A stretch of DNA of 64,000 nt from Isoetes taiwanensis (taxonomy: Eukaryota; Streptophyta; Lycopodiopsida; Isoetales; Isoetaceae). Below are positions 46,126 to 57,919 of the stretch, in pieces. The DNA is taken from the NCBI GenBank assembly GCA_021234155.1, contig JAJEKV010000060.1:7772323-7836322 (forward strand), given 5' to 3'. The translations under genes were made by a program, and so were the position numbers. The notes under the pieces are model-generated. The model had not been told where the DNA came from, did not search any database, and saw only the letters and a list, made by a program, of their open reading frames with translations. Numbering within the stretch: the first letter of the stretch is position 1; each line of letters starts with the position of its first letter.

Positions 46126-49037
46126 TAAACATATATAAAGCAGATTGATTTGTTCTTTGATGTAATATTTCCGTTCCAGGAAAAAGTTTGAAAGCGACAC
46201 GTGTCCCTAAAAACAATAACTGAAAATTAAAAAAGAAGTGTAAAACATAGTCACAGAGAGTCTCCTCACTTTTCTTGCTCCGCAAGTAATTCAGGCTCTG
46301 CTCGGATCTGGATCCACAAGCTCCAATGCACGTCTTTCTTTCTCTGCAAGCAAGCTCTAGCTTATTAATCTGGAGCACCTTAATCTGGAGCACCCGATGG
46401 TTATGGCGCCCAAGGTATGGTTATGGCAGCTCCTTTTATTCTTCCCTTTGTTTTTTCATCTGGGTCCTGTGTTTTGGAACTGAATGTCTGAGATACAGCG
46501 GATTTGCAGGGTTTGTGCAATAATATGCATGGACCCATAAACCCAGGAAAAGGGCATGCAATTTTCACAGCCAAATGCTTGCAGGTTACACCGATCATGC
46601 TTATGGATGTCTTGCCCAGGAAGCCGTGTGGGCAGCCAGATTTTGCGCCCTGTTCTTGCCCAATTTGGGGAAGTTTTTCGCAAATGGAATTTAATTAAAT
46701 GATACCAAGCAGTAACGTTGCATTTTGTAGTCTATCGTTATAAGCTCCATTCTACTAGTGCTGAAAACGGACCAGCTACTTGATGAGCTTATTACATGGC
46801 TGGATCCAAAACTCACAAATACGTAAAAACAGGGTAGATGAGATTCTGCTGTCTCCGCCAGTGACGCCTTGACACGTGGCACCTTTTCTTTTAATGAATG
46901 TTGGACGAATTTTGTTATCACGACGGTCCACCTTTTACTATTCATGGTCTACTTTTTACTATTCATTCTTCTGTTTTCACCCGACATTCTGCCTTTTTCA
47001 CCCGACATTCTGCCTTTTTCTACCCGCAGAATCTCACCTACCCTGTTTTCACGTTGCAGCAATGTCACTTTAGGTGACATTCCTGTATACAAAAATGTCA
47101 ACTACTTTAACTCTATTCGTCTCAAACAACCTCGATTCACTTGGCAATGCTATTATTTGGATCGAAAGAGCATGTACCCTGGTCACCTTCTGTCGTGCAT
47201 GTACCCTGGACAGTGGACACTAGGTTACTGTCTCATGTAGTTGAGGGTGTTTCCAAACTGCAGTCGTCGCTAGATGTCACATGCTCGCCTAGGTGGTGTC
47301 CGCTTATCACGTATGGAACAAAGGGAATTTTGAATCAAGGTGTCCGCTAGGGAGCAAATTGTGGAAACTTTTCAGACAAGGATTGGGTGTTGCACGTGCC
47401 CGAACAATGACCCAAGAGAATTTGGACCACCCTCCACCCTCCATCTAGGATATGGAATGCAAATGAAACAGCAATTCAGGTTGGGAAGAACAGGGAAAAA
47501 CAGGGTGAATGAGGTTGTGATGAACGACACCCCATCAGGCATAAGATAGCTATTCCTAAATTTTTCCAAATTTGGAATTTCCCCCAAATCGCGGAAGATC
47601 TGGATGGCCCAGTTCTTTGCCCTCATTCTCGCCGAATTTGGGGAACTGTTTCGCACTCTGCTTCTGGTTTGCTGAAGCACGAATCTATTTTCAGACTGAA
47701 CTTCAACTCATGTCGTTCTTCAACAATCAACAAGAAATTTGCTACAGAGAAAGGGGAAATGCAATGTTTTTTATAGGATGCAATAAGAATGAACTCACCT
47801 ACTGATAGCTTGAGCTGCATCCTTCTTTTTCTTGGCTTCTATATTTTGGCTTCATAGAAGACTTAGCAAATAAATGCAAAGCCAGAAGAAAATATTCTGC
47901 TTTATTTCCTTGAAGTAAGTTTGCTTGCCATGATATGCTTTACTATATTGCTTCTGATGTTCCATTTATTCTGATCATCAGGCTTTTGATTTATACTTTG
48001 GTTCATTCTTTGCCACTGATTTGCTCTAAATCTTTAGTGATGCTGTAAATATTTGATGATCTTCTGGAGGTATTTTTCCACAGATTTGCTCCGTGGTTTT
48101 AAGATATTTGCGATTCCATTTGGTCCTTACTCAGCTTCCTATTTATGGTCACCTAACAATGCTTTCCAACCCGCAAAAAAGTTCGAGATGCCTAGGATGA
48201 TCAAGTGCCAGACATGCTAAAGACGCAGCAGCAAAGAAAAAGAAGAATTAAACTGGGTAGAACAGGTCCAAATGCACAATCCAAGCAGCCCAAAGGAAAA
48301 AAAATAGCAAGCACCAATCATGAAAAGCCTGCATTGCCACGACCCCACATACACAAATGCGTAGTTTCACGCACTAAAAGCTTTGTTACTACTTCCTTGT
48401 GAGTAAATTCAATTTGAGTCACATTTTTTATGCCTTTCTGACACGCAAATCCTTGTGATTCCTCTTGAGTTTCGAGTTTTAAAACCCATCGTCAAACAAT
48501 CACGTTTTGATTCAATTTCTTGGCTTAAATCTTACGAATTAGGTGCGCATTTGTGGCTGCTCTGGTGCAATTAAGTGCCAAAGTAAAAATAACATGATGA
48601 AGAGGTAGTTGGGCATGTGAAGAAGTTGTTGTACGCTTGCGCTTGCAGGATTTTCTTTTGCAATCTTGGCTTTGTTGCACAAGCCCAATATCTTTCGAGA
48701 AAAAATTTGACTATTTGTAGATTCAAAAATGTGTGAAAAAGGGAATGCTTGAAAATGTTTGATACACCATTTTATTGTTATTAGGATTAGCAGCTTTCTA
48801 TTGTTCACGCGCTAAAATACAGGGTCATAAAATGTATTTAACTTTTGCATATTCAATATTGATGCTATATATATATCGTAGATGATTAAGCCAAATAGGA
48901 AGAGTTCAATATCGATGCAATATATATGAGATGATTGAGATAAATAGGAAGAGTGATTTGATTCTTTGGAGATAGAGTATGGGAAATTTTTTTCTGGCTA
49001 ATACGTAGGAAATGCTTCTCTAGATACACGGTCTGAA
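46126..49037. other. Unique region, no gene assigned
   Basis: It is the only long stretch of the right half without a second copy in the window. A short + frame at 46397-46480 reads MVMAPKVWLWQLLLFFPLFF, resembling a signal peptide, but it stops after 28 codons. Two short related blocks (CCAATTTGGGGAAGTTTTTC at 46660 and CGAATTTGGGGAACTGTTTC at 47632) lie 1 kb apart. Tandem CACCCGACATTCTGCCTTTT occurs at 46977-47020. Nothing else could be identified. Confidence 0.35.
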
Positions 49038-49087
49038 AAAAGAGAAATGTTCGCGGCGGCCTTGGCCGCCGCGATAAATTTCTTGTA
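49038..49087 (-). mobile_element. CACTA-like terminal repeat with internal palindrome, right end
   Basis: Reverse-complemented it reads TACAAGAAATTTAT, then the palindrome CGCGGCGGCC AA GGCCGCCGCG (49052-49073 on +) and AACATTTCTCTT, matching the left end at 22192-22241. To its right is repeat C (TAAATATAAATAATTG). Confidence 0.6.
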
Positions 49088-49276
49088 AATATAAATAATT
49101 GTATTATGTTGAAAAAAAATGTCATTGAAGGTGGCGTATGTCAAGAAGCCAACCTCTACAAATAATTGTCTTCAAAAAATATAATAGTCTATGTCACGAA
49201 GGTGGCATAACCTGATAGCTAGTTTATATGTACAGAAGAATAATGCCAAGTCCCTTGAGTGGCAAATAAATGTATT
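49088..49276. repeat. Repeat C, another copy
   Basis: It matches 12895-13080 and 43060-43255, with the GAAGGTGGCGTATGTCAAGA unit followed by the partial GAAGGTGGCATAACCTGATA unit. Confidence 0.85.
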
Positions 49277-49321
49277 GAAGGAAGGAAGGAAGTTTATTTT
49301 AACGTCCCTTGTTGCCCTTTC

Positions 49322-49822
49322 CTTTCAGCAGGCAATTTCAGAGAGCCTCACTGTTTTGATGAGCTTAGCAGGAACACCATATTTGAAGCATGGCCTCTTA
49401 CGTTTTAAGCTCTTCTGAGGCGCCCTTGTACTAGTACTAGAATAATATTTGGCAACCCAGGGGTGTGCCAAAATTTGCTTACCGAGACCTTTCCTCCGGA
49501 TCGGTACCGCAACATCGCCAAAACAAGGCTCTTTGCTTCCTCTGACACCAACCCAACTGACCAATGCAAGTGTGAGGCAGCCAAATCCTCGCCATGAAGC
49601 AGTTCTTCGTGAATTTGCGCAGTTTCTAGACTTGAAAAGTGATATTTCGCAATAAGCACCTGATATAGGATCAAACCGAGACCCCATATGTCTATCTCTG
49701 TGGAATAATATCCCTGCACAACCTCTGGAGCCAAATATCTTGGTGTTCCGACTCTGGATGTAAACCGGGAGCAGCACCTCAAAACGCCCGATATGCCAAA
49801 ATCAAAACCCCAACATCATAAG
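49322..49822 (-). pseudogene. CAMK-type kinase C-lobe, partial copy 2
   Basis: On the minus strand it reads RVGTPRYLAPEVVQGYYSTE, IDIWGLGLILYQVL and SSLETAQIHEELLHGEDLAA in one frame, then SEEAKSLVLAM. A garbled stretch follows (about 49480-49520), then HPWVAKYY and the basic tail to the TGA. The N-lobe is missing: the copy ends near 49822 in the catalytic-loop region and is joined to the 34.7-kb super-unit. It retains the two bases lost from the 29-kb copy. A LINE tail (49277-49312) lies just downstream, as at 29.2 kb. Confidence 0.75.
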
Positions 49823-49844
49823 GCTTTGTCATTGAAAGTCTGAG

Positions 49845-52800
49845 ATCTTATTGTGCAATGTGTGTCCCATCCCTTCAATATGGAAAAAAGGACTAACTTA
49901 AATAAAAAAGACAAGGTGCTGCGCATGAGGGGTTGCCCTCCGGTGGCCCAAGAGCGTGTTTTCGTGGGTTCTGTTTCGTTCTTTTGTGTTGCGTCTTGTT
50001 TCTTTTGTGTGGAGCCGTGTGAATGCTATGAACGTAGGCTGTCGTTTTCTTAGCCCAAGAAGGAGCTCATTGTCTATTCAATCGGTCGACTATACCAAAT
50101 ACTCCTCAATGTGAGATGGATGTGCCTAGTAACCTGTGTTCACCGGTGCATATTACACAATGTCCAATTCAACTAGGAAATGCTCTTTAAGTTCACCATC
50201 TTCACGATATAAGTTTATACCAGGTCCATGCAATGGTATAAATTTATCACCAGTTAAAAGCCGCTGATATAAATTTATACGCGGCTTGGAACATATAAAT
50301 TTATACCGCTCCGGCTGCTATAAATTTATACCGATCTCTTCGGGGTTTAAATTTATCTACAATTTCACAACACAAGGCCAATAGGAACACTATGGTGGCA
50401 TGCACATATATAGCATGGTTCGTGAGCAACGGTCCATGGAGAATCAATCCATCCTAGTGAAGAGATTGGTTTGCCTTTGCAAAAAGCGATAAGGAAGTTG
50501 TACCTTGTATAAAATAAAATAGTATGTGCCAACTTCGTGTCTCAAGAAGCTTATATTAGTTGTAATTATCGCATTCTACTTTCGTGGTCTATTATTCGCA
50601 CCCGCCATGAAGTTAGTTTAAGTAATAAAAAATTTAACTAGCAAGTTAAACTTAACAACGTCAACAAACTCTATAAAAAACTTTCAATGGCCGCCATAAC
50701 TCTTTGCTCTTTGCCATGTAGACCATTTAGACTATTCTTATTTTCACTTGAAATCTTCTTTCCTAACAAAGAAGCACTACGAACACCATAATATGCTAAC
50801 ATCATATCCGTCCAATAAAGCTTTTGGAATAGTAACATAATAGTTATCTGTGAGATGATAGTCAACCAGAGCCTGGAATCTGTAGCAATATGACCTAGAA
50901 ATGCCCATCATCAACGTATGCAAATTGAATATCACACCGCAAAGACGAAAATATGCTTCTCCTTGCTCGAACGCATGCAACAATGGAAAAGTGTTTGGAT
51001 ATGGGTATGGGATAAGCTGCTTCACCCCAAAGTAGTAGTTTTGTGGTGGCAAGTGATCCATAGATGCCTCAGGAGTCAACGGTTAGTCCATAAAATGGAT
51101 AATCGGATTTCAGAGCTCTACCCTTTTATGCCGACAAAGGGTTGAGAGTATTGAGCATTGTTTTTCTTGTGTGAGAGGCTTGGCAGGCATGGTCTTGGTT
51201 GTTGACCCTTTTTGCATCGTCTCGATCTAGCCAAAGAAATTTTGCTTGCTATCTATCCCGATGCTTGGCCCAAACAATGAAACGAAGCTTTTCATCTCGC
51301 TATGGGGGCTTTTTATGGTCAATCTGGAAGAGAAGGAGGTTGTTTATCTTTAAGGGCATAGATACTGCAGATGAGGTTGTTCTTCAGTGGGCGCAAGATA
51401 AAATTGTTATGGCTTACAATTGTTCTTCTCTTGATCAAGAGAAGAAAGTACTGATCTGGCATACTTACCTTCAGATTCATTCTTTTGCATAGGCAGGTGG
51501 TTGTGCCCAGTTGGATCGGTTTGTCCACTGGGGTTATAATCCTGTCTTTGCATTTTTGTTGCTCTGGTTTCTAGTTGGTGAATAAAGCTTGACGTCCTTC
51601 AAAAAAAAAAAAAAATGTTATCAACTTTAGATTCATATAAATGTTGATTTGATTTGGCTTTCTAACCGATTTTACTTCCTCACTCTGAAACTGAACGAGG
51701 GAAGTAAGCCCAGATTTTAGTGGCTATTTATCGCAAAATTGCTATATTTTTGGATTTTTGAAAAAATTGCCACTATGCTTAGTAGGTTTCCTTCAGTAAA
51801 ATAATGAGATAAATTCGCCAAATTTTTCTAGAAAACCCTTCCATCTTCTATCGCATTCGCCAACTATATAAACTTAGTGAAGAAGATTTTTTGCCTCTCT
51901 ATCAATAATCTCAATTCCTAAATCTCAAACAGATCGCCTACTTAGAAACTATAGTGTTACCAATTCCATATAGCCTGATAGTATAGAGGTGGAGGTTTTG
52001 ACTTTTTATTTGTGCCATAAATATGCTTTAAATATCTATAGAATGTGATAAAGCTAATGATGCCTTTACAATGGGATACAATCATGTTTAAAAAAATACT
52101 ATTCTTAGATACAATCACCAAAAGAAAATAGGAGCTTACAATCAGTTAGTGGCACGTACGTGTATCATTATGTTGGAGTCATAAATAATGCTATGGTAGG
52201 ATTTTCGACATTGTTATAAGTACTACAAAAACACATTAGTGATTAACATTTATCGCCACATATACATTACATAAATTCTTAAATGGGCAAAACTTATCGC
52301 CTTCCAAAAAAGTTTTGAATATAAAATTATCGCCAAAATAGTGATACCCAGATTACGATATAGTACCACTAAAATCATCAACTGGGTGAATCTTTGGGCA
52401 ACTCGGGAAAGTGTGAGACTCATCCTCAATGGCACCCGCTTGACAACACCGACAGAGCACGTCTGGCCGGGGCTCCCCAATCCACCCCGCCTCCTCGATG
52501 CAAAGATGGTGGGCACCTGTGCGAATGGAGGCAATGAGTCTGCACTTTTTCAGGGGCAGCTGGGAACGCAGGTAGAGCTGCGGGCCCCGGGACCAACGCG
52601 GGGTTGATGTGCTCCTTGTAATGGGCCGCTTTGACTGCTCCTAGGCTTTGGTCCCGAGCTTGGCAAGGAAGCAAGCGTCCAGGCACTCCCAAGCAGCCGC
52701 CACGATGGGCCTCGTGGTCCACCGCGACGATCTCATTGCTCTCGTGTTCCATCTGGCGAACCACTCTTACCCCTCCAATAGGCCCTCGAGCCGCTGGCGG

Positions 52801-54440
52801 GCCCATTGCCACAACAGAAGCCCAGTGCGGGGAGCCGAAAGCATCACCCATATTAACCACTTTCCGAAAATAGACGATGTGTCTATCAAGGGCTGCCCGG
52901 CAAGCGGGTAAGAATCCGCCTTCTGCAGCAGAATCCGATAGGGGACTAAAGGTTTCACCCTGTGCCTGTGCCAAAAATGCCTTACACACTCGCTCCAAGT
53001 CATTCCGTGTCGCCAAAGAGACGACATCGCCCCAAACCTCAACCCCGCATGAAAGGACAGCTCGACCAACGCAAACAGATGTGACCGATGGCCCCAATCA
53101 TAGAGCTCACTGGGTGACAATTGTTCTCGCGATGGCATAAAGCGCTTTCCAACCTGCTGTCACCCTTAAGCGGATGGACGCCTCCCCAGAGCGAGGAGGG
53201 GAACTCCACCCATAGGTACTTGTAGGTGGGCGTTGGGCGTGACCTCCAGTGCTGTCCCCGATATGTGAGTGGTGAGGGGGCGTGGGGTGGCGTGAAGAGA
53301 ATATGAGAACCACCGGGTCTTGGCCAGATTCATGCGCATGTGCAGTAGCATGGCGGAATGTGTCTAGGGCATCCAGGATGAGATCGCATAACTTCGGGTG
53401 TGGGCGGAAGGTCAACATCGTCTGCATAGATGGTGGCCGGATGACACGGTGCCAAAGGCGTATGCCACCCCCATGCTCGCGAAGCCAGGGGCTCTAAGGG
53501 TCAATGTAGAGGCCAAAAGTGTTGGTGAGAGGGGCAGCCTGCGGGACCCGGATACTACTGGTGAATGCTTGGCCCGGCTTACATCCCCCGCCAAAACAAC
53601 TCTCATACACGGCAGTATATGGCATTACGCGCGGCGGGTAGCCCCCGCCTTGACGCAGATCTAGCCCATAGCTTTTCCCCGGATCAGATCAAAAAAGCCT
53701 TCCTTGGTCCACAAAGCAAAGAATACAAGTCCTGCTTAATGGTTTGGCATTGCCTTCAATCGCGTGCCTCGCAGTGTAAAGATATGGTCAACCGCTGAGT
53801 GGCGGGGTCTAAAGCCTGCTTGTGTGAGGGCTCCGCACATGGCCGCCTCTGCCAGTGGGCAATTGCCGCCGAGAATGCCAGCCAACATTTTGGCAAATAC
53901 CGAATCGACCATGATCGTCCCAGTAATTGGCCTGACAAAGGGGTCGCCCGCCTTGTGAATGGGGACAACCACGCTTGTGGTCCATTGTCGGGGAAACCTT
54001 CTGCAATGCTCGCTGAACAGGGGTAGTGAGGATCGGCACCGGCCGGATCGGCCCATTTGAGTAACTTCGGCACCGTGATACCATCGAGGTCACCGCCTTC
54101 CCATTAGCCCGGCCGTTCCGAGCCCTCCACAACATCCTCCTCCTCATGAGAACCAATGGGGCCATCCTGTGGGGGGTGGGCGTCTGGCCCCACGGTGGGT
54201 CATAGAGCCTTCAAAACTGCTCCCACCGCCTCGTGTGATGTCCCCTCAGAGGTGGGCTGGCCTTCGAAGCACTCTGCGCCAAAAGGTTCGAGGATGAGTG
54301 TCCAAAGTAGAACATCTCCCCCTGATGCCTGGCAAGGTACCGCGCCTTTGTCTCCTTCAGATGATATAGCAGTCATACAGTAAAATATGATTCTAGTTAC
54401 ATACTTTAACATCTGTAAATAGTGACTCCATGTTATAACA
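49845..54440. repeat. Segmental super-unit, copy 2
   Basis: It duplicates 34725-39710. It contains the split laccase fragment (50130-50500), the palindrome array (50210-50358), the polyA LINE end (50983-51616, zinc module damaged near 51125), the truncated hAT MITE (51714-52379) and the RT part of the TTCC-tailed LINE (52380-54346, minus). Small indels relative to copy 1 cluster at CAG/CTG/CCG. Confidence 0.9.
52380..54346 (-). mobile_element. TTCC-type LINE, second copy, 3' end deleted
   Basis: It parallels 37685-39627. Frames on the minus strand read ALDRHIVYFRKVVNMGDA, an LTFRPHPKLCDLILDALDTF stretch and QAGFRPRHSAVDHIFTLRG. YADD is not readable in one frame. The 3' tail is absent because the left junction (51712/51713) cuts inside the MITE. 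Confidence 0.8.
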
Positions 54441-54990
54441 AAGGAAGGAAGGAAGGAAGGAAGTTTATTTTAACGTCCACGGGAGGCCGAGGCCTATGAG
54501 ACGGTACATGCAGAAAACAGGCAAAAAGCCAAAAACCCCAACACCAAAACAAACAATGTAATCAGACAAGAGAACCCTACTACCGGGATGAAAAAACCTC
54601 CACTTGGGAGGAAAAACCCTAACATGAAAGGGTCAAATACCATGCCCCGAAGAAGCAAGTCGGCGGCCGAAATCTGCGGGATGTAAGCTCCCGGTCAGCT
54701 ACCATAGGTGATGCGAGTAATCGATGTAGCGGTGTGTCGAGCATCTAAGATCGGTGTGCCTTTGCTTTCGGACATGGGCATATCTTTGGGCACCACTGGA
54801 GGGAGCATGGTGCTCATCCTCTATCCGCGTGCATCTCACAACACCGACATATCCTCTCCTCCCCTGGGGATCCGGCCCGCCATTCACCCCCTGACACTGT
54901 TTCAATTCGAGGTAATGGGAACCCGTCCTTATGGCAGCAATAGCTCGCGTTTCTTCCACGAGAGATGTGTGCTTTCAAATACCGATGGGG
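54440..54990 (-). other. LINE 3' region
   Basis: It contains the remaining C-terminal codons (CTRIEDEHHA at about 54830, recalling the zinc-binding C...EDEHH...C motif of the other LINEs), the 3' UTR and the TTCC tail. Confidence 0.6.
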
Positions 54991-56720
54991 TCCATGCTCA
55001 AGGCGGGATTAATCGGCGTGATAGTGCTCTGTCTTGGGCTTTGCAAGAGTGGAGGCATCCCACGTGGCGGCATAGCCCGCATCCAATTGCCCCATTCTCA
55101 TCCCGATCGAACGCGGCCACCACCATCTGTTGGTAATCCATAGACCACCTCCTAAACCATCCCTTACAGTGCTCGTGCCATACCCTCTTCAGCCGCTGGG
55201 GGCCCTGCGTTAACAACACGGCCTGTGGGGGCAAGCGATGGTCATCCATCCCATCCACCTTATGGAAGCAAGTAAGATGCCTGCGCATAGCAGAATGCTG
55301 TAAAGGCCAGAACCCCGTCTCATACAACAAAATCTGATACGGTACGGTGTCCTTCACTCCCAAGCTATATGTCAAGAAAGCTTTCTGCACCCTTTCCAAC
55401 CTATCCCACGTATTTTTGCTAACTGCTGGGCCCCAAACCTCCACCCCATATAGCAGCACCGGCTCGACCAAAGCCCTAAACAGGTGTGCTCTCCTCGCCC
55501 AGTCACAGAGATCTATCCGGCAACACGCATTTTGCACTGCATATAAAGCCTTCCAGCCAGACCGGCTCTCTCCTCTCCACACATCATCCCACAAAGATGT
55601 TAGTAGTGAAATCAATTCCTAGATACTTGAAGCTCAAGACCATCTCCACTTCCTGTCCCTCGTAATATAACTCCGGATAGGGTGTTGCGAGGACAAGATC
55701 GCGAGAAGCTTAGTTTTGTGCAAGTTCATCGTCATTCCCGCGTTGCCCCGTAAACCCATCGGGGCATCCAAATGCTTCCGCATACCGCTGGCGTCGTGTG
55801 GGCTAGCAAAGCTACATCATCCGCATATAGTAACTGGCTCACAGAGGTCGCATCAGATAATTGCACCCCGGCTCCCCCATGGTGCTGCATCCACGTCTCC
55901 AAGCTATCAATGTACAACCCAAAAAGCGTTGGAGACAACGGGCAGCCCTGCTTAACTCCCATAGTGCTAGCTACCCGCCGATCTTCATAAGGCAGTGCAG
56001 CATAAATCCCATCATAAAGCTGGTGCACCCCATTCTGCAACTCCTGTGGAACTCGCAATTCTTGTAACCTCTGCCACAGCATGTCTCTGGGGACGGTATC
56101 ATATGCAGTCTTAAAATCTACAAAGCAAAGAATACAAGTCACATCGCGCATTCCGGCTTGCCTTCATCAACACTCTCAAAGTGAAGATATGGTCGGTCGT
56201 GGAGTGAGCTGGGCGAAAGCCTGCCTGGCCAATTGCCCGCACCCCTGCCTCCTCGGCCCACTTAGTAAGTTTCTTCTCCACCACCCCTGCCAGGAGCTTT
56301 GCAAACAGCGAGCTTACCATAATCATCCGGTAATTCGCCGGCTCATCCGTATTACCAGCTTTATGAACAGGAACAACCTTACTAACCATCCACTCACGGA
56401 AGGAGCCCTCGCTCGAGCACGGTTAATGATCACCGCCGTCGGGGGCCTACCACGGATGGGCCACCCCATTTCAACGGCTTCGACTGCGGCCCCCTGTAAA
56501 AATCCTTTGCCCCGAGACCCTGCTGGACATCCTCCCCGTGAGCTGCAGCACCTCTCCTACCTGATCCGGGACCCTGGCATTAGCTCCTGGGGGGTCATAT
56601 AACTCCTCCAAGCGGTGGATCCATTGCTCCACACTTACATTACCAGCCACCTGGCGCTTCTTGTATAACACCTTACGCCAAAAAGCTTTTGGCTCTGCCA
56701 TGAGCATGTCAAACAAGCGC
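54990..56720 (-). pseudogene. LINE ORF2, reverse transcriptase domain
   Basis: Blocks in order are SKVVPVHKAGNTDEPANYR (56385), FAKLLAGVVEKKLTKWAEEA, AIGQAGFRPAHSTTDHIFTL (56220), CFVDFKTAYDTVPRDMLW (motif A, catalytic Asp, 56125), MGVKQGCPLSPTLFGLYIDS (motif B, 55960) and SQLLYADDVALLA (motif C, YADD, 55830). After a break, GVEVWGPAVSKNTWDRLERV, KAFLTYSLGVKDTVPYQILL and LRRHLTCFHKVDGMDDHRL follow, then a cysteine-bearing end (CGLCRHVGCLHSC, 55055). Catalytic aspartates are all present. The frame is broken between about 55735 and 55615. Confidence 0.9.
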
Positions 56721-56959
56721 TCCTCTTCTTGGCTTTTAGGAAGAGCTTATAGTCTTGCGGGGCACGAGGCGCAAATCGGATCTATGACCAAAGCGCCACC
56801 GGCTCTTTAGAGCCTTGCAATCAGCATCAAACCACGGGTTCTCGGGGAAAATGCGCGCGGTGTCCCTCCTTGGAGGGCCCTTCATCGCAAAGGAAGCCTC
56901 GGCGGTGCAAGCGGCCCCTCACCACCATGCATACCGCCTTGCAGTGTGTAGAAGCTATC

Positions 56960-57910
56960 AAACCCCTATAACTCCCGCACCAACACAGATTCATACTGTC
57001 CCTGCTTCTGATAGCGTGGGATGTATGGTAACCCTCCACGCCCCCTTTGCGGTGTCTCCACTATTGAGTGCTCCCAATCCAGCGTGACATAAAGCGGGTA
57101 GTGATCTGACAAAGCCTCCTCATCCCCTGTGCTTGTGCCAATGGAGAAGTGTGTAACCATGTCAAGTACTGCTACCGGAGCGAGAAGGTAATCCAACACA
57201 CTAGCTCCCCCATCCTGCCTATCACTCCTGCAAGTAACACCCCCTGAGTGTGGCCATCGCTGCATACCATTACAAATTACCATGTCAAAAACCTGGCAGA
57301 GCTGGACCAGCTGCCTGCCAAATGGTCTAGCCACCATATCCTGGGAGTGCCGTGGTATCTTGAATAGCAGTTGCCAAGCCAAAGCGGATCAACATTATCG
57401 TCACCTTGAAGGTCACCGACCGCAAATCAAGCTGCGTCGTCGAGCATTGAAATCTCCAAGCAAAAATACCATCCCCGCCGCCTATAGCGGTCTATGTCAT
57501 CATACGATTCCCTATACGGCATCTGGACATCTATTAATGCGCATCATGTACCGGTAGAACTTAGAGCCCGCATGGGGAATGTAGCGGCTAGCAAGAAACA
57601 ATGGGACATGACCAGGATCTAATACCATTACCCACATGTAGCGATTAAATGCATCCGGACTTACGAGTGTGATCTTGCATGCTAAAGGCGTCCCTAAAGT
57701 AGCAAGCCACTCCACCGTACGGCGTACGCCATGGCGCTCATTAGCAAGAGAGAAATGCTGATATCCTCGAATGTCGGCAATCGATGCCCTTCATACTCCC
57801 ATGTCTCCTGCGGGGAAGGCGATGTCCATGTCTGTCGCGATCCCATTCAAAGCCACTTTGCCCATACGCCACGGGAAGCCCCTACAATTCCGAGGAAACA
57901 ATCGCGAACA
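56960..57910 (-). pseudogene. LINE ORF2, endonuclease domain, frameshifted
   Basis: The N-terminus (about 57905-57860) reads IVSWNCRGFPWRMG only if one extra base in TTCCGAGGAAAC is ignored. Then come VEWLATLGTPLACKITLVSP (57710), YRYMMRINRCPDAV, VFLLGDFNA (about 57460), QVFDMVICNGMQRW, DGGASVLDYLL and EALSDHYPLYVTLDW (57110-57070). These are the ordered motifs of an AP-like endonuclease with the Asp-His pair in SDHYPL. It would nick the target DNA. Confidence 0.8.
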
Positions 57911-57919
57911 CTTTCCCTA

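Noticed and set aside
46397-46480. Signal-peptide-like MVMAPKVWLWQLLLFFPLFF as start of a secreted protein
   Set aside because: The frame stops after 28 codons and no downstream exon could be recognised.
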